Source: CAIJZX01 sp043766165
GTDB lineage: Bacteria; Patescibacteriota; Patescibacteriia; SBBC01; CAIJZX01
Direction: 5' to 3'
Length of the DNA: 22,947 bases
Assembly (NCBI GenBank): GCA_043766165.1
Contig: JAYUIJ010000061.1
Location: 1-22,947 of the forward strand
Position 1 is the first letter of the stretch; each line of letters starts with the position of its first letter. The notes beneath the pieces were generated by a model. That model saw nothing but the letters and a program-made list of their open reading frames with translations, was not told the DNA's origin and ran no database searches. Positions 1 through 6,595 of this stretch are shown piece after piece. The position numbers and the translations under genes are program-made.

Positions 1-30
1 GTTGGTCAATGAGGTGTTAGACGTACAACT

Positions 31-813
31 ATGAGTGAATCTGAATACACGCCTGAACAAAACCGGGAAGCAGAAATAGAACGTCGGCGCGCACATAGCC
101 AGTTACGGGCCGAATATATTGTCCGAGATTATGCACGGACACATCCTGACGGGCAATTTGCTAAAGCATTTGCAGCTGGAATTTTTTCGGCTGAGGAATC
201 ATATGCTCTATTGAATGAATTTGCTCGCGACCCAAAAACTGGTGTGCTGCGCTCTGATTACATGGGGCAGGTATTAGAGTATGAAACGAATTATTCGCGG
301 GAACATGAAAATGAAACTCTGACTCTGGCGATGATTGATATTGATAATTTTAAGCAACTGAATACCGATCTTGGCTATCAGTCAGCTGATGATATTCTAA
401 AAAGTGTGGCCTCAACAATTACCAGGCAAATTCGGCGCAGCGATGAATCAACGGATGTACCAGAGGTTGAACGTTCAACCGGAAAGGAGGTTTTAGCGAC
501 TGATGATGTGATTCGATTTGGCGGCGAAGAATTTATCGTTATGTTCAGCTCAACTACCCAGGAACAAGCGACGATCGCCTTGGAACGTATTCGACTAAGT
601 ATTGAAGAACAGTTTGCAGGCCGCACGCCAGAACAAGGTCATGTGACCGTTAGCATTGGGGTGACTGAGTATGATGCAACGAAAAAAGAAGAATGGCGCA
701 AAACACTCGATCGCGCGAATGCGGCCTTGCAAGAAGCAAAACAGAGCGGTAAAAATAAAATCATTGCCTTGGATAAGCAAGCTGCTCCATCGGAGCTGCC
801 CAAAGTAGCTTAG
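31..813 (+). CDS. GGDEF-domain protein (putative diguanylate cyclase)
   Basis: A 260-residue protein with a charged helical N-terminus of about 90 residues and a GGDEF domain in the rest. The metal and substrate segment MIDIDNFKQLN is at residues 101-111 (D103, D105) and the active-site loop is GGEEF at 164-168, an accepted active variant. Family knowledge: such enzymes make cyclic di-GMP from two GTP. No membrane segment or sensor domain is visible, so it is probably cytoplasmic. The usual inhibitory-site spacing is broken: R-R-S-D (135-138) is separated from D-V-I-R-F-GGEEF by about 20 extra residues. The ATG at 31 has no clear SD, like most core genes here. The GGDEF assignment is firm; catalytic activity is inferred. 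Confidence 0.9.
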   Translation: MSESEYTPEQNREAEIERRRAHSQLRAEYIVRDYARTHPDGQFAKAFAAGIFSAEESYALLNEFARDPKTGVLRSDYMGQVLEYETNYSREHENETLTLAMIDIDNFKQLNTDLGYQSADDILKSVASTITRQIRRSDESTDVPEVERSTGKEVLATDDVIRFGGEEFIVMFSSTTQEQATIALERIRLSIEEQFAGRTPEQGHVTVSIGVTEYDATKKEEWRKTLDRANAALQEAKQSGKNKIIALDKQAAPSELPKVA

Positions 814-877
814 GTAGTAGTTAGGTGAAATTTTAAAACAAATTCATTCTGTTTGAATCTCTTGAAATTTTTTGTAT

Positions 878-926
878 AAAAAAACCCGCCGACCGAAACC
901 GACAGGCTTTGTCGTTCGTGGCGGGT
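878..926 (-). terminator. Rho-independent terminator of the HTH gene
   Basis: Read on the minus strand, ACCCGCC (920-926) pairs with GGCGGGT (884-890), with an inner CGACA/TGTCG pairing, and is followed by a run of seven T (878-884). The gene's stop codon lies at the edge of the stem. The + strand reading has no T-run after the stem, so it serves the minus-strand gene. Confidence 0.75.
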
Positions 927-1363
927 CACACGTTGTGCTTTTGGATGAGGAGTCGGAGGGCTATCTCAACAATGAACAATTCGCCAAGCTCTTTCTGTGC
1001 TCGACCTAACTGTTCAATTTCATCTGCTGAGAGAGGTTTTTGAAGTATGAGTGTAAGTCGACTTTCAAAAGTTTGAGCTCGAGCAACTTCTATTTGTGGA
1101 AGAGTTGGAAGCCCAAGCTTTGTCATCCACGTTTCAGGTTCTTCGCCCAATGCGATGAGAATCCTGTAGATTGATCCTCTAACCCCATTCAACTTGCGGT
1201 TGCTGAGCCCACTCTTCTCCAGTAGACTCTTCTCCAGTTTTCCGCTACGCGCATCAGCTATGGCTTTTAAGCCGACCCGAGCTTGTCCTGCAAGTGACCT
1301 GTCTGTGAACCCTTTCTGTTTCATTGCAGAAACGACAAATGCTGAAAATGACTCTCTGCTCAT
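926..1363 (-). CDS. Small helix-turn-helix regulator (XRE/Cro-like)
   Basis: A 145-residue protein. Residues about 5-60 read as a Cro/C1-type helix-turn-helix: an F-x-x-x-V-x-x-A-M-K-Q-K-G-F-T start, then DRSLAGQARVGLKAIADA as the likely recognition region. The C-terminal half is amphipathic and helical and probably dimerises. A clear SD (GGAGGT, 1371-1376 in complement) lies 7 nt upstream of the ATG. The gene has its own promoter (1415-1443), terminator (878-926) and a direct repeat just downstream of the promoter, so it is a monocistronic unit divergent from rnpB and possibly autoregulated. No partner toxin is encoded next to it. The HTH call is by pattern; the regulated targets are unknown. 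Confidence 0.7.
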   Translation of the reverse strand: MSRESFSAFVVSAMKQKGFTDRSLAGQARVGLKAIADARSGKLEKSLLEKSGLSNRKLNGVRGSIYRILIALGEEPETWMTKLGLPTLPQIEVARAQTFESRLTLILQKPLSADEIEQLGRAQKELGELFIVEIALRLLIQKHNV

Positions 1364-1386
1364 ATATCGTACCTCCTATGTTAGTT

Positions 1387-1410
1387 TAAGGAACAGACAA
1401 ATAAGGAACA
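1387..1410 (-). promoter_or_regulatory. Direct repeat, candidate operator for the HTH gene
   Basis: TAAGGAACA occurs twice (1387-1395 and 1402-1410), 15 bp centre to centre, between the HTH gene's -10 box and its SD. A 9-bp direct repeat at the expected transcription start fits repression by the encoded protein; this is inference. Confidence 0.45.
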
Positions 1411-1414
1411 TATC

Positions 1415-1443
1415 TTAATACCATATTATTAATACTATGTCAA
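1415..1443 (-). promoter_or_regulatory. Sigma70-type promoter of the HTH gene
   Basis: On the minus strand TTGACA (1438-1443) is followed after exactly 17 bp by TATTAA (1415-1420). The spacer is AT-only apart from a few bases. Transcription would start near 1408, about 45 nt before the ATG. Confidence 0.65.
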
Positions 1444-1483
1444 CTCCTAAATTATTATTAGGGTAGAAATAAATTTTCTGTAA

Positions 1484-1512
1484 TTGACAAACATGCCCTA
1501 TTTTTGTATAGT
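1484..1512 (+). promoter_or_regulatory. Sigma70-type promoter of rnpB
   Basis: TTGACA (1484-1489), a 17-bp spacer, then TATAGT (1507-1512). The predicted start near 1519 lies a few bases before the first paired base of RNase P RNA, so position and quality fit a stable-RNA promoter. Confidence 0.8.
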
Positions 1513-1546
1513 CTGTAAGCTCATTGTCAGACCACCAGATGACTGC

Positions 1547-1648
1547 TCCCACACCAATTGGGAAGTTCGTAACCATTTTCGAAAAGCGAAATTGTAGACC
1601 TCAATCTCGCTTTTAGTAAGTACAGTGTTGCGTCCAATTGGTGTGGGA
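1547..1648 (+). repeat. ~100-bp inverted-repeat module in rnpB helix P3
   Basis: CCCACACCAATTGG (1548-1561) is perfectly complementary to 1634-1647, extended by T1547/A1648 and C1546/G1649. Between the arms lies an 8-bp inner stem, AAAAGCGA (1582-1589) with TCGCTTTT (1607-1614). Arms and inner stem resemble those at 2081-2181. It takes the place of the P3 hairpin. No target duplication is visible. Confidence 0.8.
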
Positions 1649-2080
1649 GAGGAAAGTCCGAACACCACGTCTACGCTCTTCATTGGTGAAGAGCTTCGAC
1701 GTGCAAGTCTCTATATAGGAACTTGTACGCCGTAGCTCGCAGCTAGTGGAGAGCGTAGGCGTACGGAAAGTCGCTAACGGCGACCAGGAGTAATCCCGAT
1801 GCCACTTTTGCCTGAAGATCTTGCAAAAGTGAATCGGGACCAAGCCTAGGGCCCGAGTTTAACTCGGCGAAGAGTGCAACAGAAACATACCACTGTATAT
1901 CGCAAGATATGCAGCCAGGGCGAAATCGTGAGGTAAGAGCTCACGGCTGCTCACTGTGAAGTGAGTGGCGGGCAAACCCTTTCCGGTGCAAGATCGCATA
2001 GGTTTCGTGCTCGCAAGAGTACTGAGACGGGTAGATCGCTTGAGGTCGGCAGCAATGTCGATCCTAGAGAGATAGTCATC

Positions 2081-2181
2081 CCCCCACACCATTTGGCAAC
2101 AACTAGGGTCTTCTCAAAAGCGAGATAAAATTTCTCATTTCGCTTGAGGGAAAAACAAGTTGCCCCCAAATGGTGTGGGGG
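2081..2181 (+). repeat. ~100-bp inverted-repeat module in rnpB helix P19
   Basis: CCCCCACACCATTTGG (2081-2096) pairs perfectly with 2166-2181. Inside, CAAC/GTTG (2097-2100, 2159-2162) extends the stem past a small bulge, and AAGCGAGAT (2118-2126) pairs with ATTTCGCTT, allowing one G-U. It shares the CCCACACCA(A/T)TTGG arm and the AAAGCGA inner stem with the P3 module, in the same RNA. Confidence 0.8.
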
Positions 2182-2222
2182 ACAGAATTCGGCTTATCGG
2201 TGGTCTGGATTGGGCGTATTAT

Positions 2223-3608
2223 ATGAAACGTCGTCTCGATTTATTATTTGCGGGCATTCTTGTGCCCTTAGATTACCTTGCCTTATTGATGGCGGGTTGG
2301 TTGGCGTACACGTTGCGATTCCATCAAATCAGTGGCTTGTTACCGATCGTTAATACGGTACCTTTTTCCGTCTACGTTCGACTGATGCTAATCGTGGCGG
2401 CTGGTTGGATTGTAGTGTTAGCTATTGTTGGCGCCTATCGATTACGACAACCGTTAAGTACTGAACTCGGACGGATTTTTCTTGGCGCTTCAACGTCTGT
2501 TTTACTAGTGATTGTCCTCATTTTCTTCCAACGCGAATTCTTTACGTCGCGATTTATTATTTTAGCTAGCTGGATCATTGCCGTTTTGATTCTGTGGCTG
2601 GTTCACATTGTTGTTCGGGCGCTGCAACGCATTCTCCTCAGTCAGGGGATAGGTGCGCGGCAAGTTGTTCTGATCGGCCGCGATCAAACGGCAGAAGATA
2701 TGGTTCGATTATTTCGCGCTCATCCGGCGCTCGGGTATCGGATTACCCAAACCTGGCCGGGTGTTTCGTCGGTCAGTCTTAGTGCGCTTGATCAACTTCT
2801 GGCTACCGGTGTCGTCGATGAAGTCATTCAAACAGATCCAAATATTCCGAAAGCCCAGACTTTACAACTACTTGAATTATCCATTCAGCACGGCATTATT
2901 TTTAAATTTGCGGCTGACGTGTTTGACACCCAAGCCGGAAATATTTCGTTTCAGGAACTAGCCGGTATTCCGGTGATCGAAATTAAACGGACACCGCTTG
3001 ATGGCTGGGGCAGGATTTTGAAACGGGCGATCGATATGATTGTCGGTGCGATTCTATTTTTGATCTTGTTGATTCCAGGTATTATCGTTGCCATCTGTAT
3101 CAAACTTGATTCCGTTGGTCCGGTTTTTTTGCGCCAGGAACGTGTCGGTCAAGGGCAGCGCGTTTTCCGCATTTGGAAATTCCGTTCAATGATCCGTGAC
3201 GCCCATGCGCTTCGTCCGCAACTATCCGCCCAGAACGAGCGCAGTGATGGGCCACTCTTCAAAATTTCTAATGATCCACGCATTACTCGGGTTGGTCGCT
3301 TCATTCGTAAAACGAGCATTGACGAAATTCCGCAGCTGTTGAATGTCTTGAGCGGCGATATGAGCCTGGTTGGTCCGCGTCCGCATTTGCCGGAAGAAGT
3401 CGCGCGCTACGATGCCCGCCATAAAAAACTGTTGGCGATTAAACCTGGTATGACCGGTATGGCTCAAGTGTCTGGTCGATCAAACTTATCGTTTGAGGAT
3501 GAAGCGCGGTTGGATACATACTATATCGAACACTGGTCATTTGGATTAGATCTCACCATTTTAGCGCGAACACCAATGGCGGTGTTGCGGATTGATACAG
3601 CCGCCTAA
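2223..3608 (+). CDS. Polyprenyl-phosphate sugar-1-phosphate transferase (WcaJ/WbaP-like)
   Basis: A 461-residue inner-membrane enzyme that, by family, moves a sugar-1-phosphate from a nucleotide sugar to undecaprenyl phosphate, the first step of exopolysaccharide repeat-unit assembly. Four hydrophobic segments fill the N-terminal third, followed by a CoA-binding-like fold (VVLIGRDQTAEDMVRLF) and a C-terminal bacterial sugar transferase domain of about 200 residues. Signature motifs seen: KRAIDM, KFRSM, SIDEIPQLLNVLSGDMSLVG, then PRP and KPGMTG. I chose the ATG at 2223 (MKRRLDLLF); the frame is open from 2160 but that part overlaps the rnpB 3' end. First gene of the polysaccharide cluster; the next start is 2 nt downstream. 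Confidence 0.92.
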   Translation: MKRRLDLLFAGILVPLDYLALLMAGWLAYTLRFHQISGLLPIVNTVPFSVYVRLMLIVAAGWIVVLAIVGAYRLRQPLSTELGRIFLGASTSVLLVIVLIFFQREFFTSRFIILASWIIAVLILWLVHIVVRALQRILLSQGIGARQVVLIGRDQTAEDMVRLFRAHPALGYRITQTWPGVSSVSLSALDQLLATGVVDEVIQTDPNIPKAQTLQLLELSIQHGIIFKFAADVFDTQAGNISFQELAGIPVIEIKRTPLDGWGRILKRAIDMIVGAILFLILLIPGIIVAICIKLDSVGPVFLRQERVGQGQRVFRIWKFRSMIRDAHALRPQLSAQNERSDGPLFKISNDPRITRVGRFIRKTSIDEIPQLLNVLSGDMSLVGPRPHLPEEVARYDARHKKLLAIKPGMTGMAQVSGRSNLSFEDEARLDTYYIEHWSFGLDLTILARTPMAVLRIDTAA

Positions 3609-3609
3609 T

Positions 3610-4731
3610 ATGCCACTCAACGTAGCACTCGTTCACGATCACTTAGCGCAAGACGGCGGCGCTGAACGCGTGGTTCGAGTTTTTCAACAGATGTTTCCCG
3701 ACGCGCCACTCTTTACCTTGGTTCATAATCCAAAGCGCGCTCACCCAGATTTTCAGGGGACTGATATTCGGACCTCATTCATTCAGAAGTTACCATTCTC
3801 AAAACGGTTGTACCAGTGGTATTTACCCTGGATGCCGACCGCGGTTGAACGTTTTGATCTACGTGGTTACGACGTGGTCTTATCCAGCTCGGCTAGTTTT
3901 GCCAAAGGTGTTATTACCGACCCGCGAACTTTACACATTTGTTATTTGCACAGTCCAACGCGGTATTTATGGAACGATACGATTTCATACGTCAATGAAT
4001 TACGATACATTCAGCCGCTACGAGCAATCGCGCCATTCCACTTAAATCGCATTCGGATGTGGGATCGTTTGGCGGCTGACCGAGTCGATCACTATGTAGT
4101 CAACAGCCGGCTGGTGGCGCAGCGTTTACAAAAATATTATCAACGCGCTGGTACGATTATTTATCCGCCAGTCAACGTTCATAATTTCACCGTTAATACC
4201 AAACCCGGATCGTATTACCTAACTGGTGGCCGCCTGGTTTCCTACAAACGTTTTGATTTAGCGGTTGAAGCGTTTAACCGGTTACATCTGCCGCTTAAAA
4301 TATTTGGTGATGGTCCGGCGCTCAAGCATTTGCAAGAGATCGCTAAACCAAATATCGAATTCATTGGTCGCGTACCTGATAGTCAATTGAATGAATTGTA
4401 CGGCAGAGCCACAGCCTTTATCAACCCGCAAGAAGAGGATTTCGGTATTACGGTCGTGGAAGCGATGTCGACGGGTCGGCCGGTGATCGCCTACGCGGCG
4501 GGCGGCGCGTTGGAGACGGTCAAACCCGGCGTGACCGGAGTATTATTCGCCGATCAAGAATGGGAATCGTTAGCTGACGCAGTGATTCGTTTTAAGCCTG
4601 AGCAATTCAAAGCCGACGATATTCGCGCTTGGGCGGAAACCTTCGGCGTTGAGCGATTTACGACCACGTTGCGCAAGTACATTGAGACCACGTATACTAC
4701 CTATCAACAACAACTCGATTCACTGATCTAA
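3610..4731 (+). CDS. Glycosyltransferase family 4 (WbaZ-like)
   Basis: A 373-residue GT4 enzyme. An N-terminal Rossmann half has the acceptor motif QDGGAERVV and the HSPTRYLWND segment typical of WbaZ/mannosyltransferase-like members. The C-terminal half binds the nucleotide sugar, with GGRLVSYKRFDLAVEAF and the E-x7-E-like motif in EEDFGITVVEAMSTGRP. The ATG at 3610 lies 2 nt after the previous stop; an in-frame start at 3592 would overlap that gene and is less likely. It should add a sugar to the lipid-linked intermediate on the cytoplasmic face. The sugar cannot be read from sequence. Confidence 0.88.
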   Translation: MPLNVALVHDHLAQDGGAERVVRVFQQMFPDAPLFTLVHNPKRAHPDFQGTDIRTSFIQKLPFSKRLYQWYLPWMPTAVERFDLRGYDVVLSSSASFAKGVITDPRTLHICYLHSPTRYLWNDTISYVNELRYIQPLRAIAPFHLNRIRMWDRLAADRVDHYVVNSRLVAQRLQKYYQRAGTIIYPPVNVHNFTVNTKPGSYYLTGGRLVSYKRFDLAVEAFNRLHLPLKIFGDGPALKHLQEIAKPNIEFIGRVPDSQLNELYGRATAFINPQEEDFGITVVEAMSTGRPVIAYAAGGALETVKPGVTGVLFADQEWESLADAVIRFKPEQFKADDIRAWAETFGVERFTTTLRKYIETTYTTYQQQLDSLI

Positions 4732-4735
4732 TTTT

Positions 4736-5341
4736 ATGGAACTTCGCGATTACTTAAAAGTCTACTGGGCGCAGCGCTGGCTCATTCTTATCATCATGGT
4801 CATTGGCATTGGCGTTTCGGTGGTAGTAGCTGGTACTCAGCCAGAACGCACGGCTGTTTCTGTCTCGTTCGCGATCAATCGGGTTAACCGTGACGCGACC
4901 ACGCAGTATCAGTATGACGGATACTATGCTCTACAAGCGTCAGATCTCTTTGCGCAAACGGTGGTTAGTTGGTTCAGTACGCCATCAGTGCTTCGCGAAG
5001 TCTACCAACAAGCAAACCTAGATCCAGAGATTCAATCGATTAACAGCTTGCCATCACGTTTCACCGTGCGAAAATATTCTGCCCAGAACATTGTCGTGAA
5101 ATTTACCGAGCGGACGGATGCTCGCGCGCAGACGGTAGCGACGACGTTACCTAAAGTGATGGAAGACAAAGCTACCGCCTTGAATCAGAGTTCTGACGGC
5201 AAATCGCAATTTGATATTGTTGGTGGTCAACCGGTGATTGCGCCGTCAAAGGCGAACCTTCCGTTGATTGTTGTAGCCGCTGTTATCCTGAGTTTTGCCT
5301 TAGGGTTATTCGTGGCTGCCGCTCGTCAGTACTTGCGCTAG
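4736..5341 (+). CDS. Wzz/chain-length-determinant-like membrane protein
   Basis: A 201-residue protein with two terminal membrane segments (about 15-33, ILIIMVIGIGVSVVVAG, and 174-195, LIVVAAVILSFALGLFVAAA) around an extracytoplasmic region of about 140 residues: the Wzz topology. The opening MELRDYLKVYWAQRW is the usual Wzz-type start. It is shorter than typical Wzz (about 300) and has no tyrosine-kinase domain. The proline-rich motif normally before the second segment is reduced to VIAPSKANLP. It begins 4 nt after the GT4 stop and lies inside the polysaccharide cluster, consistent with controlling polymer length or export. Confidence 0.7.
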   Translation: MELRDYLKVYWAQRWLILIIMVIGIGVSVVVAGTQPERTAVSVSFAINRVNRDATTQYQYDGYYALQASDLFAQTVVSWFSTPSVLREVYQQANLDPEIQSINSLPSRFTVRKYSAQNIVVKFTERTDARAQTVATTLPKVMEDKATALNQSSDGKSQFDIVGGQPVIAPSKANLPLIVVAAVILSFALGLFVAAARQYLR

Positions 5342-5352
5342 CACTGAACTTG

Positions 5353-5453
5353 TCCCGTTAGAAGTTTATGAAAGTCTATAGTATTTTTCATCAGGCAAAG
5401 TCTGCACGGAACTATGGTTTTCGTGAAACTATTTTTTTAAACTTCTAACGGGA
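5353..5453 (+). repeat. 101-bp inverted repeat ending on a start codon
   Basis: TCCCGTTAGAAGTTTA (5353-5368) is perfectly complementary to 5438-5453 (16 bp). The last A of the right arm is the A of the next gene's ATG. The arm core matches the element at 19757-19858, including an identical CTTCTAACGGGATG across the start. The interiors are unrelated and only weakly self-complementary. No target duplication is visible. In RNA it would place a strong stem where a ribosome binding site is expected. Confidence 0.8.
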
Positions 5454-6595
5454 TGCGGATTGGCATCGACGCCCGTTTCTTTGGGCCATTAGAAACTGGG
5501 ATTGGACGATACGTTGAACGTTTGGTAACGCATTTGTCGGCGATCGATACGCCGCACGAATATGTGTTGTTTTTGCGCAAACGCGGTTTTGATTGGTGGC
5601 AACCGCCGAATGGTCGCTGGAAAAAAGTATTAGCGGATATTCATTGGTACGGTATGGCCGAACAGCGGGTTATGCCCAGTATTTTTCGTCGAGCTAAACT
5701 TGATTTATTACACGTGCCGCATTTTAATGTGCCACTCTTAACGCGGCAACCATTTGTGGTGACGATTCATGATTTAATTCTTGATGAGTTTCCGACCGAA
5801 CGGGCAACAACATTGGAACCATTATTGTTTGCTTTAAAATTCCGTGCCTACGAAACGGTAGTTCGGCACGCGGTCCGAAATAGCAAAGCTATCATTTCTG
5901 TTTCCGAGTACAGTAAGCAACAACTGATTAAACGATTTCATGTGTCCCCAGCCAAAGTTCATGTCACCCACGAATCAGTTGATCCGTTGCCAGAAGCGTT
6001 GCCATTTAGTATGTTAGCCGAGCGGGGAGTGCAGCAGCCATACATTCTGCACGTTGGAAATGCTTACCCGCACAAAAACTTAGAGCGATTATTATCAGCA
6101 GTTGATATTGCTAACCGACACAAGTTACAGTTTCAATTAGTGCTAGTCGGTAAAGATAATTATTTCTTGCAGCGACTGAAAGCCGAAGTCAAAAAACGTG
6201 GGTTAACCAATGTCTTATTTTTTGGTTTTGCCACTGAACAAGAATTGGCGACGTTGTACCAACATGCCCGGGCCTATATTTTCCCATCCTTATCAGAAGG
6301 ATTCGGATTGCCGGGATTAGAAGCCATGCAAGTTGGCGCCCCGGTCTTCGCGGCCAAGGCTTCGTCATTGCCTGAAGTATATGGGGACGCCGCAGCGTAC
6401 TTTGACCCACATGACCCCGCTTCAATCGCCCAGTCGATAGATCAGGCGCTTCGTGATACACTAGTACGACAACGTTTAATTACCGCCGGGCATCTTCAGG
6501 TTCAACAATACTCCTGGCGGCGGATGGCCGAACAAACGGCTCGTGTCTACGACTACATACTCAACAATGGCAAAATCAACAAACCAAAAAACTGA
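5453..6595 (+). CDS. Glycosyltransferase family 4
   Basis: A 380-residue GT4 enzyme starting MRIGIDARFFGPLETGIGRY, the classic opening with the G-I-G-R-Y loop. Further landmarks: VVTIHDLILDEFP, SVSEYSKQQL, the nucleotide-sugar site ILHVGNAYPHKNLERLL and SLSEGFGLPGLEAM with the catalytic E-x7-E region. The closest functional type is mannosyltransferase/rhamnosyltransferase-like; donor unknown. The ATG immediately follows the right arm of a 16-bp inverted repeat, with no SD between. It overlaps the following gene's start by about 29 bp, so the two are probably translationally coupled. Confidence 0.9.
   Translation: MRIGIDARFFGPLETGIGRYVERLVTHLSAIDTPHEYVLFLRKRGFDWWQPPNGRWKKVLADIHWYGMAEQRVMPSIFRRAKLDLLHVPHFNVPLLTRQPFVVTIHDLILDEFPTERATTLEPLLFALKFRAYETVVRHAVRNSKAIISVSEYSKQQLIKRFHVSPAKVHVTHESVDPLPEALPFSMLAERGVQQPYILHVGNAYPHKNLERLLSAVDIANRHKLQFQLVLVGKDNYFLQRLKAEVKKRGLTNVLFFGFATEQELATLYQHARAYIFPSLSEGFGLPGLEAMQVGAPVFAAKASSLPEVYGDAAAYFDPHDPASIAQSIDQALRDTLVRQRLITAGHLQVQQYSWRRMAEQTARVYDYILNNGKINKPKN

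Larger units (their letters stand above)
1526..2209 (+). ncRNA. rnpB: RNase P RNA, enlarged
   Basis: Catalytic RNA of RNase P, which removes tRNA 5' leaders. Conserved signatures seen in order: GAGGAAAGTCCG (about 1649-1660), the ACAGAAACATACC segment, GAGGTAAGAGCTCAC, GGCAAACCC, AGATAGTC and ACAGAATTCGGCTTATCGG near the 3' end. P1 is CAGACCACC (1528-1536) with GGTGGTCTG (2199-2207), perfect over 9 bp; P2 is GATGACT (1538-1544) with AGTCATC (2074-2080). The spacing is type A-like. At about 684 nt it is far longer than the ~380 nt of E. coli. Two ~100-bp inverted-repeat modules at the P3 position (1547-1648) and right after the P2 3' strand, the P19 position (2081-2181), account for most of the excess. 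The cluster that follows begins 13 nt after the RNA ends. Confidence 0.95.

Noticed and set aside
1498..2169. Several short minus-strand frames between 1498 and 2169
   Set aside because: They lie on the complement of rnpB, which explains the sequence fully.
5349..5457. Target duplication around the 5353-5453 repeat
   Set aside because: The flanks CTTG and TGCG do not match; if it inserted, the duplication has decayed or was never made.
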